From: Candidatus Woesebacteria bacterium UBA925
GTDB taxonomy: Bacteria > Patescibacteriota > Microgenomatia > UBA8517
Assembly (NCBI GenBank): GCA_002293705.1
Contig: DBDT01000066.1
Span: 1-5,428 of the forward strand
Direction: 5' to 3'
Length of the DNA stretch: 5,428 bases
In this document: positions 1 through 4,572 of the stretch, piece by piece
Layout of the letters: every line of letters begins with the position of its first letter
Position numbering within the stretch: position 1 is the first letter of the stretch
Notes under the pieces: generated by a model
What the model saw: only the letters and a program-made list of their open reading frames with translations
Database searches by the model: none
Told to the model about the DNA's origin: nothing
Program-made: the position numbers and the translations under genes

Positions 1-610
1 TAAACCTGCTTGCAACTATACCTACTGGCTCAAAATACTCCCAACCAAGCTCTTCGCCAAACAATACTTCAATCGGGGTTGCTCCAGTTAATCTTTTAAA
101 CATCAAGTCATGGAGAAGCCTTGCCTCTTCAACCATTTGAAATACCCTTTGACATACAAGGTGGTCGGAAAATTCAGGACTAGCAAAAACGTGCGCATAA
201 CCATGGCTCCAAATAGCACCACTATCTTCGGTGGCCACAGCAAGAGAGTTTGTGTGCTCAGAAAGGCTATGAACAGCCTCCCTCATCAATCTATCCACAT
301 TCTCTTCCTTGCTTCTGAAAGTTTCTTGAGCCTGAACCTCTTGGGCGAGAGAAAGTTTTTTCTCATCCATCAGCTGGCTTATGTAAAACTTCATAGCAGA
401 AGGGGTAGGTACACGACCAGAAGATGTATGTGGTTGCTTTAAAAATCCTTTTTGAGTTAGCACAACCATTTCATTTCTAATGGTTGCAGGGGACACACCA
501 AGTGGATACTTTTTCTCCAAAACCAAAGAGCCAACAGGCTCAGCAGTTGTAAGATACTCATCAATAATGACTTTCAGAAGTTGGGTTTGGCGTGAAGAAA
601 GAGTTTCCAT
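1..610 (-). CDS. hrcA: Heat-inducible transcription repressor HrcA (3' end missing at window edge)
   Basis: HrcA binds the CIRCE operator and represses chaperone genes until heat stress titrates its folding helper (family knowledge). The minus strand reads open from ATG at 610-608 to the window edge, giving 203 codons with no stop. The N-terminus is a winged-helix domain of about 75 residues: an opening LSSRQTQLLKVIIDEYL, then EPVGS at 24-28, the recognition-helix motif SPATIRNEM at 40-48 and QPHTSSGRVPT at 59-69, all hallmark HrcA motifs. Residues from about 105 onward match the position of the family's GAF-like/dimerisation region, less conserved here. B. subtilis HrcA is about 340 residues, so the C-terminus lies outside the window. 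A CIRCE-like repeat covers the start codon, which independently supports both identity and autoregulation. No Shine-Dalgarno precedes the ATG. Any downstream partners such as grpE or dnaK would lie left of the window. Confidence 0.95.
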   Translation of the reverse strand, partial: METLSSRQTQLLKVIIDEYLTTAEPVGSLVLEKKYPLGVSPATIRNEMVVLTQKGFLKQPHTSSGRVPTPSAMKFYISQLMDEKKLSLAQEVQAQETFRSKEENVDRLMREAVHSLSEHTNSLAVATEDSGAIWSHGYAHVFASPEFSDHLVCQRVFQMVEEARLLHDLMFKRLTGATPIEVLFGEELGWEYFEPVGIVASRF

Positions 611-636
611 TGGCACTATCATAATAAGAGTGCTAA
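610..636. promoter_or_regulatory. CIRCE operator (HrcA binding site)
   Basis: The consensus is TTAGCACTC-N9-GAGTGCTAA. Here the arms are TTGGCACTA (610-618) and GAGTGCTAA (628-636) separated by exactly nine bases. The right arm is perfect and the left arm differs at two positions. The first base of the element is the first base of the hrcA start codon on the minus strand. The element covers the hrcA -10 box and the expected transcription start, so bound HrcA would block its own promoter. Finding it beside hrcA makes a chance match unlikely. Confidence 0.93.
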
Positions 637-647
637 CAGCTTGTCAA
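618..647 (-). promoter_or_regulatory. hrcA promoter, predicted leaderless
   Basis: On the minus strand a perfect -35 TTGACA (plus coordinates 642-647) is followed after 18 nt by -10 TATGAT (618-623). Only 7 nt separate the -10 box from the ATG at 610, so transcription should start at the A of the ATG or one base before it. No Shine-Dalgarno fits in that space. CIRCE covers the -10 box and start site. An alternative -10, TATTAT at 621-626, has a poorer 15-nt spacer. Confidence 0.72.
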
Positions 648-669
648 TAGCCTTGTTAAACTATAAAAT
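641..669 (+). promoter_or_regulatory. Promoter of the divergent unknown gene
   Basis: TTGTCA (641-646) and TAAAAT (664-669) are separated by 17 nt, giving a sigma-70-like promoter about 36 nt before the GTG start. A second possible -10, TATAAA at 662-667, has a 15-nt spacer. The -35 box overlaps the hrcA -35 box on the other strand by all but one base. Both promoters therefore use the same short TTGTCAA segment, and two polymerases could not bind at once. CIRCE ends 4 bp upstream of this -35. Confidence 0.5.
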
Positions 670-690
670 CCAGGCTGAGCATATAGCACA

Positions 691-697
691 AAAGGAG
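691..697 (+). promoter_or_regulatory. Shine-Dalgarno of the unknown gene at 705
   Basis: AAAGGAG lies 7 nt before a GTG codon at 705. This is the ideal sequence and spacing, and it fixes GTG as the start in the absence of an upstream ATG. Confidence 0.85.
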
Positions 698-704
698 AAT
701 TCAA

Positions 705-1160
705 GTGAAAGGTGGGGTCAGCATTTTACTCTATCCAGTAGTAGTTCCAGGTGGAGCAGTTGGATATTACGCAAGGGACATCATAAATACCCTGGGTTTA
801 GGGTTTAAAGATCTCCTAAGCAGATATGGTGCAATTGTTTACAACATTTCCTCGGTAGAGTCAGGCGAGCATGGAAACAGTCCAACCCCAGGAATTCCAT
901 GTTTGATGAAGATTGAAGACACTATAGAGATGAGGCTTGTAGTGCCCGAAGAAGTCGGAGACTCCATGATTGTGGATGCAAGATTCATCAATACCTGCTG
1001 CGTCTTGATTCAACATGGCTGCCAATCTGTAAGCCTCACTTCAACTGCGGGAGAGCTTACCGGATGGCACTCGATTTGGTTCAATGGTGAATGGCACAAG
1101 CTGACTGGAACCGGATTCAACGGAAAAGAGATTGATATTACCGATGCTCTTCCAGACTAA
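705..1160 (+). CDS. Unknown 151-residue protein divergent from hrcA
   Basis: I do not recognise this protein. It starts at GTG behind a strong AAAGGAG ribosome site and ends in TAA. Residues 5-20 are hydrophobic but interrupted by Pro and Gly (YPVVVPGGAVG), so this is neither a clear signal peptide nor a clear membrane helix. The rest looks soluble and probably beta-rich. Cysteines sit at 66, 98, 99 and 106 (NTCCVLIQHGC), and the C-terminal third carries aromatics in WHSIWFNGEWH (121-131). The tail is acidic. The real ribosome site, own promoter and following hairpin argue that it is expressed. It shares its promoter region with hrcA, so a stress-linked role is possible, but that rests on position alone. 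It could also be a lineage-specific or acquired gene. I assign no function. Confidence 0.8.
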   Translation: MKGGVSILLYPVVVPGGAVGYYARDIINTLGLGFKDLLSRYGAIVYNISSVESGEHGNSPTPGIPCLMKIEDTIEMRLVVPEEVGDSMIVDARFINTCCVLIQHGCQSVSLTSTAGELTGWHSIWFNGEWHKLTGTGFNGKEIDITDALPD

Positions 1161-1165
1161 CTGAC

Positions 1166-1202
1166 TTCAATGAGGAAAAGGCCACCACTTTTCCTCATTG
1201 AA
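1166..1202 (+). terminator. Perfect 15-bp hairpin after the unknown gene; possible terminator
   Basis: TTCAATGAGGAAAAG (1166-1180) and its exact reverse complement (1188-1202) enclose a 7-nt loop, GCCACCA. It starts 5 nt after the TAA of the preceding gene, where a terminator is expected. There is no T-run after the stem; the next bases are ATACCCAG. It is therefore not a standard intrinsic terminator. It could instead stabilise the 3' end of the mRNA or bind a protein. Confidence 0.55.
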
Positions 1203-1282
1203 ATACCCAGTGGAAAAAATAGAGAATAACTTAATGCCCACTTCAGTTGAGTAAACACACTCTTTTATTTAGTGGAGCAAAT

Positions 1283-1293
1283 AAAGGGGGTGA
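1283..1293 (+). promoter_or_regulatory. Shine-Dalgarno that fixes a TTG start at 1299
   Basis: AAAGGGGGTGA is one base from the canonical AAAGGAGGTGA and ends 5 nt before TTG at 1299. This favours TTG over two in-frame GTG codons. The one at 1272 lies upstream with no ribosome site of its own, and the one at 1290 lies inside the Shine-Dalgarno. The TTG start also puts Lys-Lys at residues 2-3, as expected for a signal peptide. Confidence 0.85.
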
Positions 1294-1298
1294 GTAAT

Positions 1299-1901
1299 TT
1301 GAAAAAAGTAATTAGTACATCAGCATTAGTTTTAGTTTCTTTTGTATTAACTGTTTCTAGTGCTTCTGCATCCATTAATATTGGGAGCAATGGAGCCAAT
1401 TCAGTTAACAAAATTTATTCCAAAACTAAAGTAAGCAATACAACTGTCCTAACAAACAGCAGCAACATCTACAACGGTGTAGTAGCTGCAACTTCAACAG
1501 GTGGTAACAAAGCCAATAAAAACACAGGCGGAAACGTAACTGTTGACAGTGGAAATGCCAATACTGACGTGAGGGTAACCAATAACGTCGGTCTTATTTC
1601 TGCTGAGTTGAATGGCAGTTGCAATTGTAGCTGTATGAATCCAGCATCTATGGCAATTACAGACAACGGAGCACACTCAAGAAACAGAATTAAATCTTCT
1701 GTTAAATGCACCAATGCTGTAATGGCAACAAACAATGCCAGCGTGGCAAACGAAGTTGCAGTGGCCACTGAGACTGGAGGAAACAGTGCAAACTCCAACA
1801 CAGGAGAAGGCTCAAATGTTGAGGTGTCCACAGGGACCGCAACAACTGACGTTGTCATCTCAAACAATGTTGGAAGTATCACATTAGGGGAAGGCATGTA
1901 A
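1299..1901 (+). CDS. Secreted two-repeat TGGN-type surface protein
   Basis: This is a 200-residue exported protein of unknown function. Residues 1-24 form a Sec signal peptide: MKK, then a hydrophobic core (4-19), then SSASA with predicted cleavage after Ala24. The mature part has two diverged copies of one unit, about 28-98 and 120-192. Each contains NGAxS, a TGGNxANxNTG core (67-77 and 159-169), a Val-rich strand and a closing TDVxVxNNVG. Copy two has a two-residue insertion (NTGEGSN). The linker carries CNCSC (108-112), and Cys137 lies in copy two. Asn, Thr, Ser, Gly and Val dominate, as in beta-solenoid or adhesin-like surface proteins. Similar Asn/Gly-rich secreted proteins are common in CPR genomes (recalled, not searched). 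There is no LPXTG motif and no C-terminal membrane helix, so it is either released or non-covalently attached. I saw no convincing promoter in 1203-1280; it could be expressed by read-through from 705-1160. Confidence 0.85.
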   Translation: MKKVISTSALVLVSFVLTVSSASASINIGSNGANSVNKIYSKTKVSNTTVLTNSSNIYNGVVAATSTGGNKANKNTGGNVTVDSGNANTDVRVTNNVGLISAELNGSCNCSCMNPASMAITDNGAHSRNRIKSSVKCTNAVMATNNASVANEVAVATETGGNSANSNTGEGSNVEVSTGTATTDVVISNNVGSITLGEGM

Positions 1902-1918
1902 TAGTGTCACCTTAATTC

Positions 1919-1949
1919 AAAAGGCGTCCTGCTTGTCAGGGCGCTTTTT
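1919..1949. terminator. Bidirectional intrinsic terminator between convergent genes
   Basis: AAAAGGCGTCCTG (1919-1931) pairs with 1937-1949 in a 13-bp stem with two G-T wobbles and a CTTGT loop. On the plus strand the stem runs into T5; on the minus strand it ends in CCTTTT. It lies 17 nt after the stop of the secreted protein gene and 7 nt from the murJ stop on the other strand, so it probably ends both transcripts. Confidence 0.88.
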
Positions 1950-1956
1950 GTGCAAA

Positions 1957-3657
1957 CTAACCTTCAGTCGGGTTTGTGACAGTCTCAGTGGCAATTCCAA
2001 ACTTAGCAAATGCTCTTCTACGAATTATTCTTACAAAAGCAAACAGCTCTTCAGATCGAAGTACAAAAAGGATCAATAAGTACAAAGTTACACCAACCAT
2101 TGCAGACACTGCGGTAAGGATTATCAACTGTCCCGTGTACCTCGTATCCAAAACAAACGTTTCAAAATTTAGATTTCGTAATATGTCAATTGAAGGTAAG
2201 AAGGAAATTTGCTTTAACCAGACAGACCTGTCAAAAGTCTTAAGCACGGTAAACACCACAAAACCTGACACCACTGAGGCAAAAATACTTTTTGCAACTG
2301 ATACAAGAGAGAATAGTTTGAACTTATGAATCTTTATTGTTAGGACAATGTATAGAGAGAGGACTTGAACAAGACCTGAGGCTGTTGATGCCCAAGCCAG
2401 GGCCCAGATGGGGAGTTTTAACACCAAGATAAAGATTGACTGCAACAAAATGGTTGCTAAAGCATCAGAGACTGCAAGAACCACCGGAGTCTTAGTGTCA
2501 CCTTGGGCATAAAAGGCTCGAGACAAAAGAGTGATTGCAGCTTGAGCAGGAATACCAACAGCAAACGCAGAAAGAACTAATCCTGTCTGGACAGTTGAAG
2601 ACCAGTCGTAGTTATCAGTTCCAAACAAAAGTCTGACCAGTGGAATTCTCAAGACAATTATCAACATCGCAACAGGAATGATCAAAAACATCATTTGGTT
2701 AAGAGTGGTCATTAGTGTTTTTAAGAATTCTGTTGGTTTGTCAGCTTGCCTGCTAAGAGTAGGCAGGGCTGCCTTTGAAAGAGAGAGGCCAAGAAGCGTG
2801 ACTGGGAATGCAGAGAGGGCTGAGGCGAGGGCTAGGTATGTGTAAGCAGAAGCTGAAACTATTGATGCAAAAAACAGTTCTGCGGTTTTTAATACTTGCA
2901 ACACAGATAGTTCAAAGACTCTTGGTGCTGCGAGTTTGCCAACCTTTTTAATATCATCGTCTATTACCACTTTTTTAGTTGGCCTAAAGCCTAATTTGTA
3001 AGCAAATGGGTATTGCACTCCTAAGTGGAGGATTGCCCCAAGAACGACCCCAAAAACAGGGGCGTAAATCCCAAAAACTGGCGAGAGGACTATTGTTCCC
3101 ACAATTATCCCCAAGTTGTAAAAAATAGGGGCAACCGCTGCCACCAGAAACATCTTTGAAGCCTCAAGAACTCCAGTTATGACATAACTAACAATAAACA
3201 CCCCCTGGGCCAGAAAGAGGATTCTAGCCAGATTGGCAATTGTGTCAGTTTGTGCATCGGTAAAGCCCGGAGCAATCAGGTGGTAAATGGGGTTGGCCAA
3301 CAAAACAAATAGGATGGCGATTGGAATAAAGAGGATTAGTCCAACATTAACAATTGTTGCAGACACCCTCCATGCTCTTTTTGGGTCTGTGTTTAGTGAC
3401 TTTGAGACAATTGGAATAAATGCGCTTGAAAAAACACCTAGAGCCAGGATCTCAAATATGAAATCGGGAAGCCTGAAGGCTGCAAGAAACATTGAATACT
3501 CAGCAGGCTTGAAAAATTCAAGCATTATTCTTTTACTTACAAATCCAAGGATTTGCGAAGCAAACACCATTGAGGCAATCACAAAAGCAGCAGACAAAAC
3601 ATTGTCTTGCTGGGAAAATAGTAAGTTTTTACCTTTATTAAAAAAGTGCTTAACCAT
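1957..3657 (-). CDS. murJ: Lipid II flippase MurJ (MviN family, divergent)
   Basis: MurJ moves the peptidoglycan precursor lipid II across the inner membrane (family knowledge). This 566-residue polytopic protein has the MurJ N-terminal signature: SQILGF at 34-39, FRLPDFIFEILALGVFSSAF at 61-80 and IPIV right after. FPVTLLGLSLSKAALPTLS at 284-302 is also typical of MOP-superfamily MurJ. It is longer than E. coli MurJ (511 residues) through a loop of about 38 residues before the last helix (473-510) and a basic tail (534-566, RIIRRR). Several charged residues essential in E. coli MurJ are absent: by motif alignment R18, R24, D39, R52, R270 and E273 become Gln35, Ser41, Ser55, Phe68, Ala280 and Ala283. 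It could therefore be a lineage variant or a flippase for another lipid-linked glycan. ATG at 3657 is supported by AGGTGA 6 nt upstream. It is divergent from rpsT and convergent with the secreted protein gene. Confidence 0.92.
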   Translation of the reverse strand: MVKHFFNKGKNLLFSQQDNVLSAAFVIASMVFASQILGFVSKRIMLEFFKPAEYSMFLAAFRLPDFIFEILALGVFSSAFIPIVSKSLNTDPKRAWRVSATIVNVGLILFIPIAILFVLLANPIYHLIAPGFTDAQTDTIANLARILFLAQGVFIVSYVITGVLEASKMFLVAAVAPIFYNLGIIVGTIVLSPVFGIYAPVFGVVLGAILHLGVQYPFAYKLGFRPTKKVVIDDDIKKVGKLAAPRVFELSVLQVLKTAELFFASIVSASAYTYLALASALSAFPVTLLGLSLSKAALPTLSRQADKPTEFLKTLMTTLNQMMFLIIPVAMLIIVLRIPLVRLLFGTDNYDWSSTVQTGLVLSAFAVGIPAQAAITLLSRAFYAQGDTKTPVVLAVSDALATILLQSIFILVLKLPIWALAWASTASGLVQVLSLYIVLTIKIHKFKLFSLVSVAKSIFASVVSGFVVFTVLKTFDRSVWLKQISFLPSIDILRNLNFETFVLDTRYTGQLIILTAVSAMVGVTLYLLILFVLRSEELFAFVRIIRRRAFAKFGIATETVTNPTEG

Positions 3658-3663
3658 GATAAA

Positions 3664-3669
3664 TCACCT
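3664..3669 (-). promoter_or_regulatory. murJ Shine-Dalgarno
   Basis: On the minus strand AGGTGA lies 6 nt before the ATG at 3657. This is a normal site, and it contrasts with divergent rpsT, which has none. Confidence 0.8.
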
Positions 3670-3672
3670 AGT

Positions 3673-3701
3673 TTGATATTGTAGGCTAAAATATGTATAC
3701 T
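3673..3701 (+). promoter_or_regulatory. rpsT promoter, predicted leaderless
   Basis: TTGATA (3673-3678) and TATACT (3696-3701) are separated by 17 nt, and each differs from consensus at one position. The -10 box ends 7 nt before the ATG at 3709, exactly as at hrcA. Transcription should therefore start at the ATG or one base before it. No Shine-Dalgarno is present. The -35 box lies inside the murJ leader on the opposite strand. Confidence 0.72.
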
Positions 3702-3721
3702 TGGCACTATGCCAGTTACAA
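3694..3721 (-). promoter_or_regulatory. Possible murJ promoter overlapping the rpsT promoter
   Basis: On the minus strand TTGTAA (plus 3716-3721) is followed after 16 nt by TATACA (3694-3699). The -10 boxes of the two divergent promoters would share GTATAC (3695-3700), a palindrome. The murJ -35 would lie inside the first rpsT codons. An alternative murJ -10, TACAAT at 3678-3683, lacks a good -35. Confidence 0.35.
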
Positions 3722-3942
3722 AAACCGCAAAAAGAGCACTTAGAAGCTCAAAAGTTAAAAGGGCTTTCAATGACAAGGTGAGAAAAAACCTAGAAATTGC
3801 CCAAAGGCTTGCTGTTAAAAAACCAACAGCCAAGGCTATTTCAACAGTATCATCTCTTGCTGACAAGGCCGCCAAGGTAAACATCATTCACAAAAACAAA
3901 GCAGCCAGAATCAAGGCTGTTTTTTCAAAGTTGATTAAGTAA
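3709..3942 (+). CDS. rpsT: 30S ribosomal protein bS20
   Basis: bS20 is a primary binder of 16S rRNA that helps assemble the body of the small subunit. The 77-residue product is Lys/Ala-rich and predicted to be mostly helical, as the family is. It carries the diagnostic C-terminal motif IIHKNKAARIK at 59-69, and the N-terminal TKTAKRALRSSKVKRAFNDK resembles the first helix, which binds rRNA. At 77 residues it is slightly shorter than the usual 85-90. ATG at 3709 is chosen because it begins the conserved N-terminus; there is no ribosome site, and a promoter -10 box ends 7 nt upstream. A hairpin with six T's lies inside the last codons. It is divergent from murJ and is followed 55 bp downstream by pilN. 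Confidence 0.95.
   Translation: MPVTKTAKRALRSSKVKRAFNDKVRKNLEIAQRLAVKKPTAKAISTVSSLADKAAKVNIIHKNKAARIKAVFSKLIK
3898..3925 (+). terminator. Terminator-like hairpin inside the 3' end of rpsT
   Basis: The stem is AAAGCAGCC (3898-3906) paired with GGCTGTTTT (3915-3923), 9 bp with one G-T wobble and an 8-nt loop. The sequence T6 spans 3920-3925. This is the intrinsic terminator layout, but it precedes the rpsT stop codon at 3940-3942. I see no other hairpin with a T-run between rpsT and pilN. The bases also encode conserved bS20 residues, so coincidence is possible. Confidence 0.4.
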
Positions 3943-3962
3943 CAAAACCCCTCTTCACATCT

Positions 3963-3991
3963 TTTTTGCTGTACTCAAAACATGCTAGCAT
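3963..3991 (+). promoter_or_regulatory. Pilus operon promoter, extended -10, predicted leaderless
   Basis: TGCTAGCAT (3983-3991) fits an extended -10 (TG, one base, then TAGCAT). It ends 6 nt before the pilN ATG at 3998. The -35 region is weak (TTTTTG at 3963-3968 with a 17-nt spacer), which extended -10 promoters tolerate. No Shine-Dalgarno precedes the ATG, so a leaderless or nearly leaderless mRNA is predicted. The -10 lies in a perfect 10-bp palindrome, ATGCTAGCAT (3982-3991). Confidence 0.5.
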
Positions 3992-3997
3992 TAGTTA

Positions 3998-4561
3998 ATG
4001 CTCAAAAGAAAAGAAAAGCGTCCAGCTTCAATTAACCTATTACCCAACGATGAGTCTGACCAGACCATTGCGTCAAAGATAGTAGCTTGGCTACTTGGAA
4101 CCTTTAGACTAATGGTTATCTGCGTTGAGTTGATTGTTATTATTGGGTTTCTTTCAAGGTTCTTTTTGGACAGCAGGAATGCCGACCTGACAGACGAGAT
4201 AAATGCAAAAAAAGCATTGGTTGAATCATATCTTCCTTTTGAAAGAGAATTTAGGTACCAGCAGCTAAAAATAGCTGAAGCAGCCAAGCTACAAGAAAAC
4301 CCCTCAATAAGACCCTTGGTCGCAGACATAGCCTCCCAGTTAACAGAAGATGTTGTGGTTACTGAAATAGTAGATGGAGCAGATGAGGTGCGAATTGTAG
4401 CCGAGGCCAGAAACGAAGCGTCAATACAGTCTTTCATTTTAAGATTATCAAACTCATCTGAACTGCTTAAAAACCTAACAATTTTATCTCTTGAGCAAAA
4501 GCAGAACAGCCAAAGTATTATTGCCAACCTTGTTAACAGTAAAGGGGCCGCAATAGAATGA
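3998..4561 (+). CDS. pilN: Type IV pilus inner-membrane assembly protein, PilN-like
   Basis: PilN pairs with PilO in the inner-membrane alignment complex of type IV pili, and its N-terminus binds the cytoplasmic actin-like PilM (family knowledge). The 187-residue product has the diagnostic cytoplasmic motif INLLP at 12-16, which binds PilM in the family. One membrane helix follows at about 29-53 (it contains Arg37 and Glu44, unusual for a membrane helix), then SRFFLDSRNADLTDEI begins a periplasmic coiled coil (about 54-95). A small alpha/beta domain with a VVTEIVDGADEVRIVAEA strand region follows. The helix and following segment resemble CPR PilN homologues as I recall them. It is the first gene of the operon, with pilO 11 nt after the TGA. 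ATG at 3998 lacks a ribosome site. PilM is not visible in the window. Confidence 0.85.
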   Translation: MLKRKEKRPASINLLPNDESDQTIASKIVAWLLGTFRLMVICVELIVIIGFLSRFFLDSRNADLTDEINAKKALVESYLPFEREFRYQQLKIAEAAKLQENPSIRPLVADIASQLTEDVVVTEIVDGADEVRIVAEARNEASIQSFILRLSNSSELLKNLTILSLEQKQNSQSIIANLVNSKGAAIE

Positions 4562-4569
4562 AAAACTAA
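4558..4569 (+). other. Three-codon ORF (Met-Lys-Asn) between pilN and pilO
   Basis: ATG at 4558-4560 overlaps the pilN TGA as ATGA, the classic coupling arrangement. It reads Met-Lys-Asn and then stops at TAA (4567-4569), 3 nt before the pilO ATG. Ribosomes ending pilN could restart here and then again at pilO. It may equally be chance in AT-rich sequence. Confidence 0.3.
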
Positions 4570-4572
4570 ACC

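Noticed and set aside
110..442. A 110-codon plus-strand open frame opposite hrcA
   Set aside because: The minus strand here encodes unmistakable HrcA, continuous through the region; the plus frame is a shadow.
794..807. Two tandem GGGTTTA units resembling a plant-type telomere repeat
   Set aside because: There are only two copies, and they lie inside the coding sequence of the 705 gene (Leu-Gly-Leu-Gly-Phe).
1272..1298. GTG at 1272 as the start of the secreted protein
   Set aside because: It would include the strong Shine-Dalgarno in the coding region and add nine residues before the Lys-Lys of the signal peptide; TTG at 1299 fits better.
1469..1897. A 142-codon open frame on the minus strand, opposite the secreted protein gene
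   Set aside because: It mirrors the Asn/Thr/Gly-rich repeat of the plus-strand gene, where repetitive codons leave few antisense stops. It has no ribosome site, and the plus-strand gene has a signal peptide and internal repeats.
3701..3727. A second CIRCE operator at rpsT
   Set aside because: The left arm matches that of hrcA, but after nine bases the right arm position reads CAAAAACCG, with no resemblance to GAGTGCTAA.
3579..3887. A 102-codon minus-strand open frame opposite rpsT and the start of murJ
   Set aside because: It overlaps the well-supported rpsT and murJ coding sequences and resembles no family.
3991..4527. A 178-codon minus-strand open frame opposite pilN
   Set aside because: It is antisense to PilN, which has the INLLP motif, membrane helix and operon context. 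The Ser/Ile-rich translation is typical of a shadow frame.
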